Below, in pieces: positions 1 through 8,144 of a DNA stretch of 64,000 nucleotides. Both the position numbers and the translations under genes were made by a program. How positions within the stretch are numbered: the stretch's first letter is position 1; each line of letters opens with the position of its first letter. Location: NCBI GenBank assembly GCA_963783105.1, contig CAWAMI010000003.1:124001-188000 (forward strand), written 5' to 3'. The stretch comes from JAVEDQ01 sp963783105 (GTDB lineage: Bacteria; Actinomycetota; Actinomycetes; Frankiales; Frankiaceae). Under the pieces are notes generated by a model, which was given only the letters and a program-made list of their open reading frames with translations, had not been told where the DNA came from and did no database searches.

Positions 1-1533
1 GGTCGGGAGATCCTGGCCCGCAACACCTTCACCTGGCTCAACCTCATCTTCGCGGTGCTCGGGGCGGCGCCCCTGGCGACCGGAGCCGGCCCGGACGCCA
101 CGTTCCTGCTCATCGCCCTGATCAACACCCTGGTGGGCACGGTTCAGGAGCTGCGGGCAAAGAAGATGCTGGACGCCCTGGCCGTGATCAATGCGCCCCG
201 CGTCCGGGTGCTCCGGGACGGCGCGGCGACCGAGGTCGGGTCCGACGACGTCGTGCTCGACGACGTGGTCGAGCTCGTCCCAGGCGACCAGGTGGCGGCC
301 GACGGGGTGACCCTGTCCGGCCACGGCGAGGCGGATGAGTCCTTGGCGACGAGAGAGTCCGACCCGGTCGCGAAGCGGCCCGGGAACCCGCTGCTGGCCG
401 GGAGCTGGATCGTCAGCGGCGCGCTACGGGCGCGTGTCACCGCGGTCGGGGCGGACTCCTACGCAGGGCGGCTGGCCGCCGGGGCCCGGCGGTTTTCCCT
501 CACCGGGTCCGAGCTGATGTGCGGGATCAACGCCATCCTCCGCTGGCTGGCGATCGGCTCCGCGGTGATCGCCACCATTCTCGTGCTGCGTCAGCTGCAG
601 GTCCAGCCGTGGCGGGCAGCTGTCCGGTCCACCGTGGCCGCACTCATCGGGATGATCCCCGAAGGGTTGGTGCTGCTGACGACGATCGCGTTCCTGACGG
701 CGGCCGTCCGGCTCGGCCGGCGCCGCGTCCTGGTCCAGGAGCTGCCGGCGGTGGAGGGGCTGGCCCGCGTGGACTCGCTGTGCATGGACAAGACCGGCAC
801 GCTGACAGAGGGGCGCGTCGAGTGGGACGGGATGCTGCTCCCCGAACCGGAGATGGCGGCGGTGCCGGTTGAGGAGTGTCGTGCGGCGCTCGCCGCCCTC
901 GCCGCTGCTCCCGGCGGCAACGCCACGATCGCCGCTGTGGCCGAGGGCGCCGACGACGACCCCGGCTGGACTCGCGCTGCAGACGTGCCCTTCAGCTCGG
1001 CCCGCAAGTGGAGCGGAGCCGAGTTCGGCGGTCACGGGACGTGGGTGCTCGGCGCTCCGGAGATCGTGACGGCCGCCGACCCCGCGGCGCTGCTCGCCTC
1101 CGCGGACGAGTTCGCCGCCGCCGGGTACCGCGTGCTGGTTCTGGCGCGGTCGCCGGCCCCCCTCGTGGCCTCGGCTCTGCCGTCAGGACTGCAGGTCGTG
1201 GCGGTGGTGCGCCTGCGCGAGCGCCTTCGGGCGGATGCCCCCTCCACCCTCGCGTACTTCGCCCGCCAGCACGTGGACGTTCGTGTCCTGTCCGGCGACA
1301 ACGCCGCAACCGTTGGTGCGGTCGCGTCCCAGGTCGGTCTGCCCCTGGCGAACCGGCCGGTGGACGCGCGGGGCCTGCCGGAGGACCCGGAGGCCCTCGG
1401 CGAGCAGCTCGCGCAGCACACCGTGTTCGGTCGGGTCACGCCCGATCAGAAGCGCCAGATGGTGGACGCGCTGCGGCGTCGTGGCCACGTCATCGCGATG
1501 ACCGGGGACGCCCCTGCCGTCGCAGCGAGGTGA
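1..1533 (+). CDS. P-type cation ATPase, 5' cut by window edge, 3'-truncated and probably decayed
   Basis: The frame is open from base 1, so the true start lies outside the window. The product resembles the CtpE-like group of actinobacterial cation-transport P-type ATPases, with an actuator domain, a PEGL motif in a membrane helix and the phosphorylation motif DKTGT (Asp at in-window codon 263). Two things argue against function. The actuator motif, normally TGES, reads TRES (codons 117-120). The protein also stops just after MTGD, where the family has the GDGVND hinge followed by about 200 residues with the last membrane helices. The stop TGA at 1531 is followed in the same frame by GGG and then the ATG of the next ATPase. 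I read this as a gene eroded by deletion; the family call is secure, loss of function is inferred. Confidence 0.85.
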   Translation, partial: GREILARNTFTWLNLIFAVLGAAPLATGAGPDATFLLIALINTLVGTVQELRAKKMLDALAVINAPRVRVLRDGAATEVGSDDVVLDDVVELVPGDQVAADGVTLSGHGEADESLATRESDPVAKRPGNPLLAGSWIVSGALRARVTAVGADSYAGRLAAGARRFSLTGSELMCGINAILRWLAIGSAVIATILVLRQLQVQPWRAAVRSTVAALIGMIPEGLVLLTTIAFLTAAVRLGRRRVLVQELPAVEGLARVDSLCMDKTGTLTEGRVEWDGMLLPEPEMAAVPVEECRAALAALAAAPGGNATIAAVAEGADDDPGWTRAADVPFSSARKWSGAEFGGHGTWVLGAPEIVTAADPAALLASADEFAAAGYRVLVLARSPAPLVASALPSGLQVVAVVRLRERLRADAPSTLAYFARQHVDVRVLSGDNAATVGAVASQVGLPLANRPVDARGLPEDPEALGEQLAQHTVFGRVTPDQKRQMVDALRRRGHVIAMTGDAPAVAAR

Positions 1534-1536
1534 GGG

Positions 1537-3909
1537 ATGAAGACCGAGTCGCGCCCGGCCGCGAGTGAGGCCGGTACCGGGCGGCAGCTGACCTGGCTCC
1601 GTGCCCACCTGCACGGCGACGCCGCGATGCTGGCGCTGACGCTGCTGGGCTTGCTGGCCGGCGGTGCCGCCCATCTCGCCGGACAATCGGGGGCGGGGAA
1701 CCTGCTGTGGGGGCTGACGGCCGCCGGGGCAGCCGCGGTCGCGGCCTGGTGGGTCGTCGCCGCGGCGTGGCGGCGCGAGCTCGGGGTGGACGTCCTGGCC
1801 CTGCTCGCGCTCATCGGAACGCTGGTGGTGGGGGAGTACCTGGCCGGCTCGATCATCGCGGTCATGCTGGCAACGGGCCGGTCGCTGGAGGCCTGGGCGG
1901 CGGGGCGGGCGGACCGGGAGCTGCGCCGACTGGTCGAGCGGGCGCCGCGCGTCGCCCACCGGCGGGACGCCGACGGGACGGTCGACGTCCCGGTCGCCGA
2001 GATCGTGGTGGGTGACCTCCTGCTGGTCAAGCCCGGCGAGGTGGTGCCGGTCGACGGACACGTCGCGTCCGGGCCGGCGGTGATCGACGAGTCCGCGCTG
2101 ACCGGTGAGCCGTTGCCGGTGGAGCATGCGACGGGCGAGTCGCTGCGCAGCGGGACGGTCAACGTCGGAGGGCCGGTCGAGTTGCGGGCCGTTACCACCT
2201 CCGCGGACAGCACCTATGCCGGGATCGTCGATCTCGTCGCGTCGGCGCAGAGCGAGCAGGCGCCCGCCGTACGGCTGGCGGACCGGTACGCGCTGTGGTT
2301 CCTGGTGCTCAGCCTTGTCGTCGCCGTCTTGGCCGGGGTCGCCGCAGGGGAGCTCTCCCGCGCGGTCGCGGTGCTGGTCGTCGCCACGCCGTGCCCGCTG
2401 ATCCTCGCGGTACCCGTCGCGCTGGTCTCCGGGCTGTCTCTGACGGCCCGGCGCGGTGTGATCGTGAAGGGCGGGGGCGCGCTCGAGCGCCTCGCCGACA
2501 GCCGGGTGCTGCTGTTCGACAAGACCGGCACCCTCACCGCCGGCCAACCGGCTCTGGTCGGGCTCCGTACCACCGACGGCGGCCGCGGAGAGGCCGAGGC
2601 GCTGCGCCTGGCGGCCTCGCTCGACCAGGTCTCCCCGCACGTGCTCGCTGCCGCCGTCGTCCACGCCGCCGCGCAGCGACAGCTCCCCCTCTCCATGCCC
2701 GTGACGGTCGAGGAGGTTCCCGGGCACGGCATCCGTGGGCGCGTCGACGGTCACCGGGTCGCCGTCGGGAAGCACAGCTGGGTCGGTAGCGAGGACCCGT
2801 GGTTGCAGGAGGTCCGCCGACGGGCGGACCGGGACGGGCAGCTCACCGTGTTCGTCGCGGTCGACGACCGGCCGGAGGCGGTGCTGCTGTTCGCGGACCG
2901 GGTCCGGCCCGATGCGGCCCGGACCATCCGGCGACTGCGCCGGGACGGTGTCCGCAAGATCGTCATGGTCACCGGGGACCGCAGCGATGTCGCGGAGACC
3001 GTCGGGGCGGTGATCGGCGTCGACCAGGTCCTCGCCGAGCGCACGCCCGCGGAGAAGCTCGAGGCGGTCACGGCCGCCCGCCAGGACGGTCCCACCGTCA
3101 TGGTCGGAGACGGGATCAACGACGCACCCGCCCTCGCGCTCGCCGACGTCGGGGTCGCCATCGCGACCCGCGGTGCGACCGCGTCCTCCGAGGCCGCCGA
3201 CGTCGTGCTGAACGTCGACCGCCTCGATCGGGTCGGCGATGCCATCGTCATCGCTCGGCGTTGTCGGCGCATCGCGGTCCAGAGCGTGTTGGTCGGGATC
3301 GGACTGTCGTTGGTGGCGATGGGCTTCGCGGCGGTGGGGCTGCTGCCCGCTACCTGGGGTGCGATCAGCCAGGAAGCGATCGACGTCGCCGCCATCCTCA
3401 ACGCCCTGCGGGCGCTGTCGCCGGGCGGCACGGCCGCGCAACTCGACCCGAGCGACAGCGCGCTCGCAGGTCGCTTCGCCGCCGAGCATCTGACGCTCCG
3501 GCCGGAGCTGGACCAACTCCGCGCAGCGGCCGACGCCATCGGAACCGTTCCCGACCGACAGGCGGTCGAAGGTGCCGCCGGTGCCTACCGGTGGCTGTCG
3601 GAGGAGCTCTGGCCGCACGAGCGGGAGGAGGACACCCAGCTCTATCCGATGCTCGACCGCGTGCTCGGCGGGTCCGAGGCCACGGCAACGATGAGCCGGG
3701 CTCACACCGAGATCGCGCAGCTGATCCGTCGCCTCGGCCGGACCCTCGACGAGGTGGGGCCGCAGCCCTCCGCGACCGATCTGAGCGAGCTGCGGCACCT
3801 GCTCTATGGGCTGCATGCCATCCTGACCCTGCACTTCGCGCAGGAGGACGAGAACTACCTGTCCCTGGCGGACGTCGATGTCTCGCCGGGACGGAAAGCC
3901 GGCCAGTGA
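1537..3909 (+). CDS. P1B-5-type heavy-metal-translocating ATPase with C-terminal hemerythrin domain
   Basis: Inner-membrane metal efflux pump of 790 residues. Motifs in order: TGEP (189-192), TPCP in the metal-binding membrane helix (284-287), DKTGT (phospho-Asp 328), and GDGIND (524-529). The usual SEHP motif is replaced by SPHV. There is no N-terminal CxxC metal-binding domain. The tail from about residue 645 is a hemerythrin/HHE domain with candidate iron ligands His651, His694, Glu698, His723, His760, His766 and Glu770. TPCP plus a hemerythrin tail is the known signature of P1B-5 ATPases (described in Acidothermus), whose substrates are thought to be nickel or iron. The metal here is inferred. 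The ATG follows a GAGGTGAGGG stretch and lies three bases after the stop of the truncated ATPase. Confidence 0.93.
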   Translation: MKTESRPAASEAGTGRQLTWLRAHLHGDAAMLALTLLGLLAGGAAHLAGQSGAGNLLWGLTAAGAAAVAAWWVVAAAWRRELGVDVLALLALIGTLVVGEYLAGSIIAVMLATGRSLEAWAAGRADRELRRLVERAPRVAHRRDADGTVDVPVAEIVVGDLLLVKPGEVVPVDGHVASGPAVIDESALTGEPLPVEHATGESLRSGTVNVGGPVELRAVTTSADSTYAGIVDLVASAQSEQAPAVRLADRYALWFLVLSLVVAVLAGVAAGELSRAVAVLVVATPCPLILAVPVALVSGLSLTARRGVIVKGGGALERLADSRVLLFDKTGTLTAGQPALVGLRTTDGGRGEAEALRLAASLDQVSPHVLAAAVVHAAAQRQLPLSMPVTVEEVPGHGIRGRVDGHRVAVGKHSWVGSEDPWLQEVRRRADRDGQLTVFVAVDDRPEAVLLFADRVRPDAARTIRRLRRDGVRKIVMVTGDRSDVAETVGAVIGVDQVLAERTPAEKLEAVTAARQDGPTVMVGDGINDAPALALADVGVAIATRGATASSEAADVVLNVDRLDRVGDAIVIARRCRRIAVQSVLVGIGLSLVAMGFAAVGLLPATWGAISQEAIDVAAILNALRALSPGGTAAQLDPSDSALAGRFAAEHLTLRPELDQLRAAADAIGTVPDRQAVEGAAGAYRWLSEELWPHEREEDTQLYPMLDRVLGGSEATATMSRAHTEIAQLIRRLGRTLDEVGPQPSATDLSELRHLLYGLHAILTLHFAQEDENYLSLADVDVSPGRKAGQ

Positions 3910-4059
3910 CGCGTCCACGGCTGGCTCCGCATCCGCCCCGGCGAAGCATCTCGCTGACCCGGCCGGGACGTTGGCCCCTTTCCTCGCCGCTCAGCCGCCG
4001 ACGACGCTGGTGTTCGACGACGCTTCTACGGGCGGTTCACGGAGCAGGGGGGGCGAGCC

Positions 4060-4320
4060 ATGAGCGTCTCCGACACCGCTCATCCGGTGGATGCCCGAGC
4101 GGGCTCGGCGGGGAGGCGGATCGACCTGGACGATGTCTGCCGCTACTTCCGCGTGGGGGACACGACCGTCAAGGCGCTGGACCCGATCACCTCTTCCGTA
4201 GGGGGCGGCCAGCGGCGCGCAGGCTGGTCATGCAGCCGCGCGCCCGCACCGATTTCCACGAACAGCACGGCCGCGACCACGAAGTCGACGGCCTGGCTCG
4301 GCGTCAAGCCTCACCGGTAG
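4060..4320 (+). pseudogene. Remnant of a MacB/LolD-type ABC transporter ATP-binding gene
   Basis: Codons 20-50 after the ATG match the N-terminus of MacB/LolD-like ABC ATPases (a short beta strand, then FRVGDTTVKALD, where the family has YRVGDxxVxALxGV). The similarity ends before the Walker A motif, which is absent, and the rest of the frame looks random. A run of Gs just upstream serves as a ribosome binding site. In the following bases (about 4220-4320) the minus strand encodes a short hydrophobic fragment (LTPSQAVDFVVAAVLF), so the 472 bases between the ATPase and the next gene look like a patchwork of broken genes. The match is by eye and short. Confidence 0.45.
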
Positions 4321-4381
4321 CGGTGGGCGTTGCGCGGACCAGCCCCCGGGGCTCATCGGTGAAGATCCATCACCTGATCGG

Positions 4382-5173
4382 CTAGCCCAGCTTCATGATC
4401 AGCTTCACCGCCCGCACGGAGGACATCCCGGCGGCGAACAGCAGCGTCCCCACCGTCAGCAGGACCAGCCCGAGGATGTGCAGGCCGGGCACGCCGAGCA
4501 GGAGGACCCCGAGTCGGTCGAGGACGGCGCCGGGCAGCATGGCCACGCCGCTCAGCGCGCTACCCGCGCTCCATTGACCGATCGTCTCCCGCATCGGTAA
4601 CCGCCTCCGCTGGGTGCCGATCAGCCGCGCGGGGACGGCGACGAGGCTGACCAGCAGCAGGCTCAGCACCCCGGAGAGCACGACGGCGTAGAGCAGCGTC
4701 GAGCCGATCCGCGGGACGCCGGCCATCGCGGCGGCGACGACGAGTCCGACGAGCACTCCTGCCGCCGTGATGGCCGGCAGATGACCGTTGGTCCTCCGGA
4801 CCGCGGGGCCGATCTCGGGCCTGGGGCTGCCGATGGCGTGGGCGAAGACCGTGTTGCACCAGAACGCCGCGATGGTCACCATCACCGCGCCGAGCGAGAC
4901 GACGACCGTGACGCCCGGGGTGAACTCCCGGAACGCGGCCCCGCGCAGGGCGTGCTGCTTGAGCTCGTACATCGCGAACCAGACGTAGGCCGCCGGGATG
5001 AGCTCGATCAGCGCCAGCCGCCAGTTCACCGCGAGGAGCTTGATCCCACGGACCAGCAGGACGAGAGCGCCCGCCGCCCACGCGACCGGTGCCAGGTAGC
5101 GGCGGGACTCACCGAACTGCCGGGCCGCCGCCTCGATGCGGATCGGATCGGCGTCGGCCACGGTCGACGCCAT
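4382..5173 (-). CDS. Multi-pass membrane protein of unknown function
   Basis: The product has about 263 residues and roughly six or seven hydrophobic segments, for example LAPVAWAAGALVLLVRGIKL near the N-terminus and a last one before the Lys-rich C-terminal tail. I do not recognise a family. The ATG at 5173 is chosen because an upstream GTG at 5230 would add a 19-residue Arg/Gly-rich stretch. Neither has a clear ribosome binding site. The gene points towards the ABC remnant and away from the mau-like operon, so its promoter would lie in 5174-5436. Confidence 0.7.
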   Translation of the reverse strand: MASTVADADPIRIEAAARQFGESRRYLAPVAWAAGALVLLVRGIKLLAVNWRLALIELIPAAYVWFAMYELKQHALRGAAFREFTPGVTVVVSLGAVMVTIAAFWCNTVFAHAIGSPRPEIGPAVRRTNGHLPAITAAGVLVGLVVAAAMAGVPRIGSTLLYAVVLSGVLSLLLVSLVAVPARLIGTQRRRLPMRETIGQWSAGSALSGVAMLPGAVLDRLGVLLLGVPGLHILGLVLLTVGTLLFAAGMSSVRAVKLIMKLG

Positions 5174-5436
5174 CACGACCAACCCGCGAAACGAGCCCCG
5201 TAGCCCGCGCGCGGATCCGCGGTTGAGCACACGTCAGTGTCGACGGTTCCAGGGAGCCCGGGCTTCATGCCCGCGGGGTGAGTTCCGCGTGGGACCGGGA
5301 CCGCCGAGCGCCGCGGTCACCCAGCGCAACCGGCGGACACCCCACGTGCTGGTGGCGCCCCGGCGACGCTGACAGCAGGTCACGACACCTCCCGAGATGT
5401 CGACCGGATTGACCGGAGCCACTTAGGGTTCGCTGG

Positions 5437-5955
5437 ATGCCTGCTTGGGGAGGCCCGCTGTTCGCAGCGGCCGTGCTGCTGATCCTCGCCGCCGTACCCA
5501 AGATCGGGTACCCGGACGACACCGCCCGCGCGCTGCGCACGACGGGCTTGCCCGGCAACGAGATCCTCGTCCGCGGCCTCGCCGTGGCCGAACTCGCCAT
5601 CGGCGCCTACGCCCTGGGAGTCGGCGACCGGCTCAGCGCCGCCCTCGTCGCCGCCTCCTATCTCGGCTTCAGCGCCTTCGTGCTGCTCGCCCGCTCGCGC
5701 AAGGGCGTCGTCTCGTCCTGCGGCTGCTTCGGCAAGTCCGACACCCCTCCGACGATCGCCCACGTGGTCATCACGACGCTGCTCGCCGCCTGCGCCGCCG
5801 CGGCCGCGGTCGCCCCGGTCGGGTCGGTGTTCGGCCTCGCCGACGAGCCCGCGCAGGCCGTCGCGCTCCTGCTGCTCACGGGCGTCTGCGTCGCCCTGGC
5901 CTACCTGGCCCTCGCCGTCCTGCCCACCGTCGTCGTCGCGCCGGAGAAGTCATGA
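5437..5955 (+). CDS. MauE/DoxX-like redox membrane protein
   Basis: 172 residues with about four or five transmembrane helices and a conserved Cys-Gly-Cys motif (Cys95, Cys97) in SCGCFG, followed by a DTPP stretch and another helix. This matches the MauE family of methylamine utilisation membrane proteins, which with MauD is needed to form disulfides in the methylamine dehydrogenase light chain. Here it is the first gene of a compact operon ending in a Cys-rich secreted protein. Its stop overlaps the next start (ATGA at 5952). I infer that it passes oxidising or reducing equivalents across the membrane to the thioredoxin-like partner. No methylamine dehydrogenase large subunit is present in the window. 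Confidence 0.85.
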   Translation: MPAWGGPLFAAAVLLILAAVPKIGYPDDTARALRTTGLPGNEILVRGLAVAELAIGAYALGVGDRLSAALVAASYLGFSAFVLLARSRKGVVSSCGCFGKSDTPPTIAHVVITTLLAACAAAAAVAPVGSVFGLADEPAQAVALLLLTGVCVALAYLALAVLPTVVVAPEKS

Positions 5956-6917
5956 CCGCATTGGTGATCGTCGAAGGTCTCGCGCTGCTGCTGCTGACCG
6001 TGCTCGTCGCGGGTCTGCTGCGCAGCCACGCGGAGATCCTCCGCAAGCTGCACGACCTCGGCGCCAGCATGGACCCGGATGCCGGGGGAGCTGGCGGTGC
6101 GCACGACCACGAGCACGGCTCGCACGACCTCGGCTTCCCCGTCCCGCCGGGGCGGGCCCTGCCCAGTGCCAAGGGCGCCCGCGCCGCCGCCGACATCACC
6201 GGCGAGACCGCGACCGGCGAGATGGCGCACGTCGCGGTCACCGACGTCGAGCGCGACACCGTGATCGCCTTCCTCTCCACCGGCTGCCGGACCTGCGCGG
6301 GCCTGTGGTCGTCGGTCGGCGACGGCAGCCGGCTGGGCCTGCCGGCCGGCACCTCGCTCGTGATCGTGACCCGCTCGGCCGACGACGAGAGCCTCGGCCG
6401 GGTCCGCGAACTCGCGCCGCAGGGCATCCCCGTCCTGCTGTCCACCGACGCCTGGGACGCCTACGAGGTGCCGGTCGCCCCGTACTTCGTCCACGTCGAC
6501 GGGACGCGCGGAGTGGTGGTCGGCGAGGGGGCGGCCAGCTCGTGGAAGCAGGTCGCCGACCTGCTGCGCGACGCGAGCTCCGACCGCAGGGCGACCCTCT
6601 CGCGGCGCCAGCTGTTCGCCGGGCGGGGCGCCCAGGTCACCACCGGCGGGTCCGCCTCCGGTGCATCCCATTCCGGCGGCGGTGCGGCCCCGGATGAGCT
6701 CATCGACGTCACGGACAGCTCGCCGTTCGCCCGGCGGGAGCAGCGCATCGACGCCGAGCTCCGGGCCGCGGGCATCGCCCCCGGGGATCCGAGCCTCTAT
6801 CTCGACCGCGACAGCCTCTACGGGCCCGCGTCGGGGGACGAGCAGGCGGGCTCCGCCCAGCCCATGCCGACACAGCCGACCCAGCCGACCCAGCCGACCC
6901 AGCCCGACCCGCGCTGA
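5952..6917 (+). CDS. Membrane-anchored thioredoxin-like protein (MauD-like)
   Basis: 321 residues. One N-terminal membrane helix (about residues 3-20), a His-rich linker, then a thioredoxin-like fold with the active-site motif GCRTC (Cys112-x-x-Cys115), a downstream IPVLLSTDAW stretch and the APYFVHVDG strand preceded by VP, equivalent to the cis-Pro loop. The C-terminus carries a TQP tandem repeat. By analogy with MauD it would be a periplasm-side disulfide oxidoreductase or isomerase acting on the Cys-rich product of the last gene. The chosen ATG overlaps the stop of the MauE-like gene. An open stretch in the same frame upstream is the shadow of that gene. Confidence 0.85.
   Translation: MTALVIVEGLALLLLTVLVAGLLRSHAEILRKLHDLGASMDPDAGGAGGAHDHEHGSHDLGFPVPPGRALPSAKGARAAADITGETATGEMAHVAVTDVERDTVIAFLSTGCRTCAGLWSSVGDGSRLGLPAGTSLVIVTRSADDESLGRVRELAPQGIPVLLSTDAWDAYEVPVAPYFVHVDGTRGVVVGEGAASSWKQVADLLRDASSDRRATLSRRQLFAGRGAQVTTGGSASGASHSGGGAAPDELIDVTDSSPFARREQRIDAELRAAGIAPGDPSLYLDRDSLYGPASGDEQAGSAQPMPTQPTQPTQPTQPDPR
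6873..6899 (+). repeat. 3 x 9-bp in-frame tandem repeat
   Basis: Three perfect copies of cagccgacc encode a TQP-type repeat at the very C-terminus of the thioredoxin-like protein. A degenerate fourth copy follows. Confidence 0.85.
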
Positions 6918-6925
6918 CCGGTCCC

Positions 6926-7030
6926 ATGTCCGTCGATCTGTCCACGACCCTGTCCGCAACGTCCGCCGCGCTGCTCGTCGGGATGCCGCTCGCCGTCGTC
7001 GCCGCCGTACGCAGCACCTGGTCGCCTTGA
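6926..7030 (+). CDS. Small 34-residue membrane peptide (candidate)
   Basis: An ATG frame of 34 codons fills the space between the thioredoxin-like gene and the next membrane gene. Its middle is a hydrophobic helix (SAALLVGMPLAVVAAV) after a polar Ser/Thr-rich start, and it ends in RSTWSP. The gap is otherwise unexplained, and the next gene has its ribosome binding site in the last codons of this frame. No clear ribosome binding site precedes it, so translational coupling would be needed. It could be a real small membrane partner or chance. Confidence 0.45.
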   Translation: MSVDLSTTLSATSAALLVGMPLAVVAAVRSTWSP

Positions 7031-7039
7031 GGGGAGTCG

Positions 7040-7666
7040 ATGCTCGGGAGCATCACCCCGCTAGGTGAGCGGGGACATCTGCGGCGGTGGTCGTCGACCG
7101 TCGTCTGGTACTTCGTCGGCTCCGTGCTCGGCGGGGCTGTGATCGGCGGGCTGCTCGGCGCACTCGGCGCGGGGGCGGCGGCGCTGGGCCTCGGCCTGTC
7201 CGGGACGGTGGTGCTCGTCGTGGTGGGCGTGCTGTCCGTCCTCGGCGCCGCGTTCGACCTGCGGCTCGGCGGGCTCCGGCTGCCGACGGTGAAGCGGCAG
7301 GTCAACGAGGACTGGCTGGTCCGGTACCGCGGCTGGGTCGTCGGCGTCGGGTTCGGTTTCCAGCTCGGGCTCGGGGTCGCGACGATCGTGACCACCGCGA
7401 CGCTCTACGTCGCCCTCGCCACGGCGCTGCTCGCCGGGTCGCTGCCCGCCGGGCTCGCCCTCGGCGTCGTCTTCGGCCTCGCACGGGCGCTGCCCCTGCT
7501 CGCCGCGCGTCGCGTCGACAGCGCACCCCGGCTGCGCACGCAACACCTGCGCCTTGCCGCATGGGCGCCCCGGGTGCACACCGTCGCCGTGGCGGCGCTC
7601 GTCGTCGTCGCCGTCCTTGCGTTCGGAATCGTCTCGCTCGGGAGTCTGGGAGTGGTCGCCGCATGA
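7040..7666 (+). CDS. Multi-pass membrane protein of the mau-like operon
   Basis: 208 residues with about five hydrophobic segments rich in Gly, Ala and Val, a loop with NEDWLVRYRGW, and no cysteine at all. The arrangement faintly recalls the DsbD/CcdA/MauF type of membrane protein, but the lack of cysteines means it cannot itself carry electrons through thiols. A strong GAGGGGA ribosome binding site lies five bases before the ATG. Its stop overlaps the next start (ATGA at 7663). Its role in the operon is unknown; partner or scaffold of the redox pair is a guess. Confidence 0.75.
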   Translation: MLGSITPLGERGHLRRWSSTVVWYFVGSVLGGAVIGGLLGALGAGAAALGLGLSGTVVLVVVGVLSVLGAAFDLRLGGLRLPTVKRQVNEDWLVRYRGWVVGVGFGFQLGLGVATIVTTATLYVALATALLAGSLPAGLALGVVFGLARALPLLAARRVDSAPRLRTQHLRLAAWAPRVHTVAVAALVVVAVLAFGIVSLGSLGVVAA

Positions 7667-8142
7667 TGAAGGCCTACGGCTTGTCCGTCGCACCTCCGCG
7701 GGGGTGGGACGTCCGCATCGTCCGACGCGAGCAGGGGCGGCACGGCGACCGCAGCCGTCCCGTGCTGCACGCCTGCACCCGGGCGCTGCCCGAGAACCGC
7801 GGCGACTACGGCAGCGGGGCGGTCGAGTTACTGACGGGCGAGGACGTGTTCGTCTCGCTGCTCGAGTTCGGTCCGGAGTCCGTCGGCACGCCGCTGTTCG
7901 CCCGGCAGGGGCTGCCGAACCCGCTGCCGCTCTCGTCGTTCTCCCCGACCCGGCTGCAGCGGACCCTGCCGGGCCAGAGTGGCCTGCAGATCTTCTTCAC
8001 CGACAACGGACGGGCCTTCTGCCTCTACGTCGTGCTCGGCGACCACAGCCGCCGCGTGGCGCTGGCGCCCAAGGCCCAGCAACTCGTCAGGTCCCTCGCC
8101 ATCGCTCGGGAGAGCGCCGACACCGCCGGAGGCCCCCGTTGA
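7663..8142 (+). CDS. Conserved-operon protein of unknown function
   Basis: 159 residues, apparently cytosolic: no signal peptide or membrane helix. It begins with AYGLSVAPPRGWDVRI and contains two cysteines far apart. The ATG overlaps the preceding stop, and a second ATG follows directly. I recognise no domain. Its fixed position between the membrane protein and the Tat substrate suggests a chaperone or quality-control role for the exported protein, but nothing in the sequence proves this. Confidence 0.7.
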   Translation: MMKAYGLSVAPPRGWDVRIVRREQGRHGDRSRPVLHACTRALPENRGDYGSGAVELLTGEDVFVSLLEFGPESVGTPLFARQGLPNPLPLSSFSPTRLQRTLPGQSGLQIFFTDNGRAFCLYVVLGDHSRRVALAPKAQQLVRSLAIARESADTAGGPR

Positions 8143-8144
8143 GC

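Noticed and set aside
1531..1536. Selenocysteine read-through of TGA joining the two P-type ATPases, suggested by selA-selB in the window
   Set aside because: The downstream ATPase is complete with its own ATG, and the upstream one lacks essential parts; deletion explains the arrangement better.
1183..3918. A 911-codon open frame on the minus strand opposite the two P-type ATPases
   Set aside because: It is Arg/Gln/His-rich with no domain features and mirrors a strongly supported plus-strand gene; a by-product of high GC.
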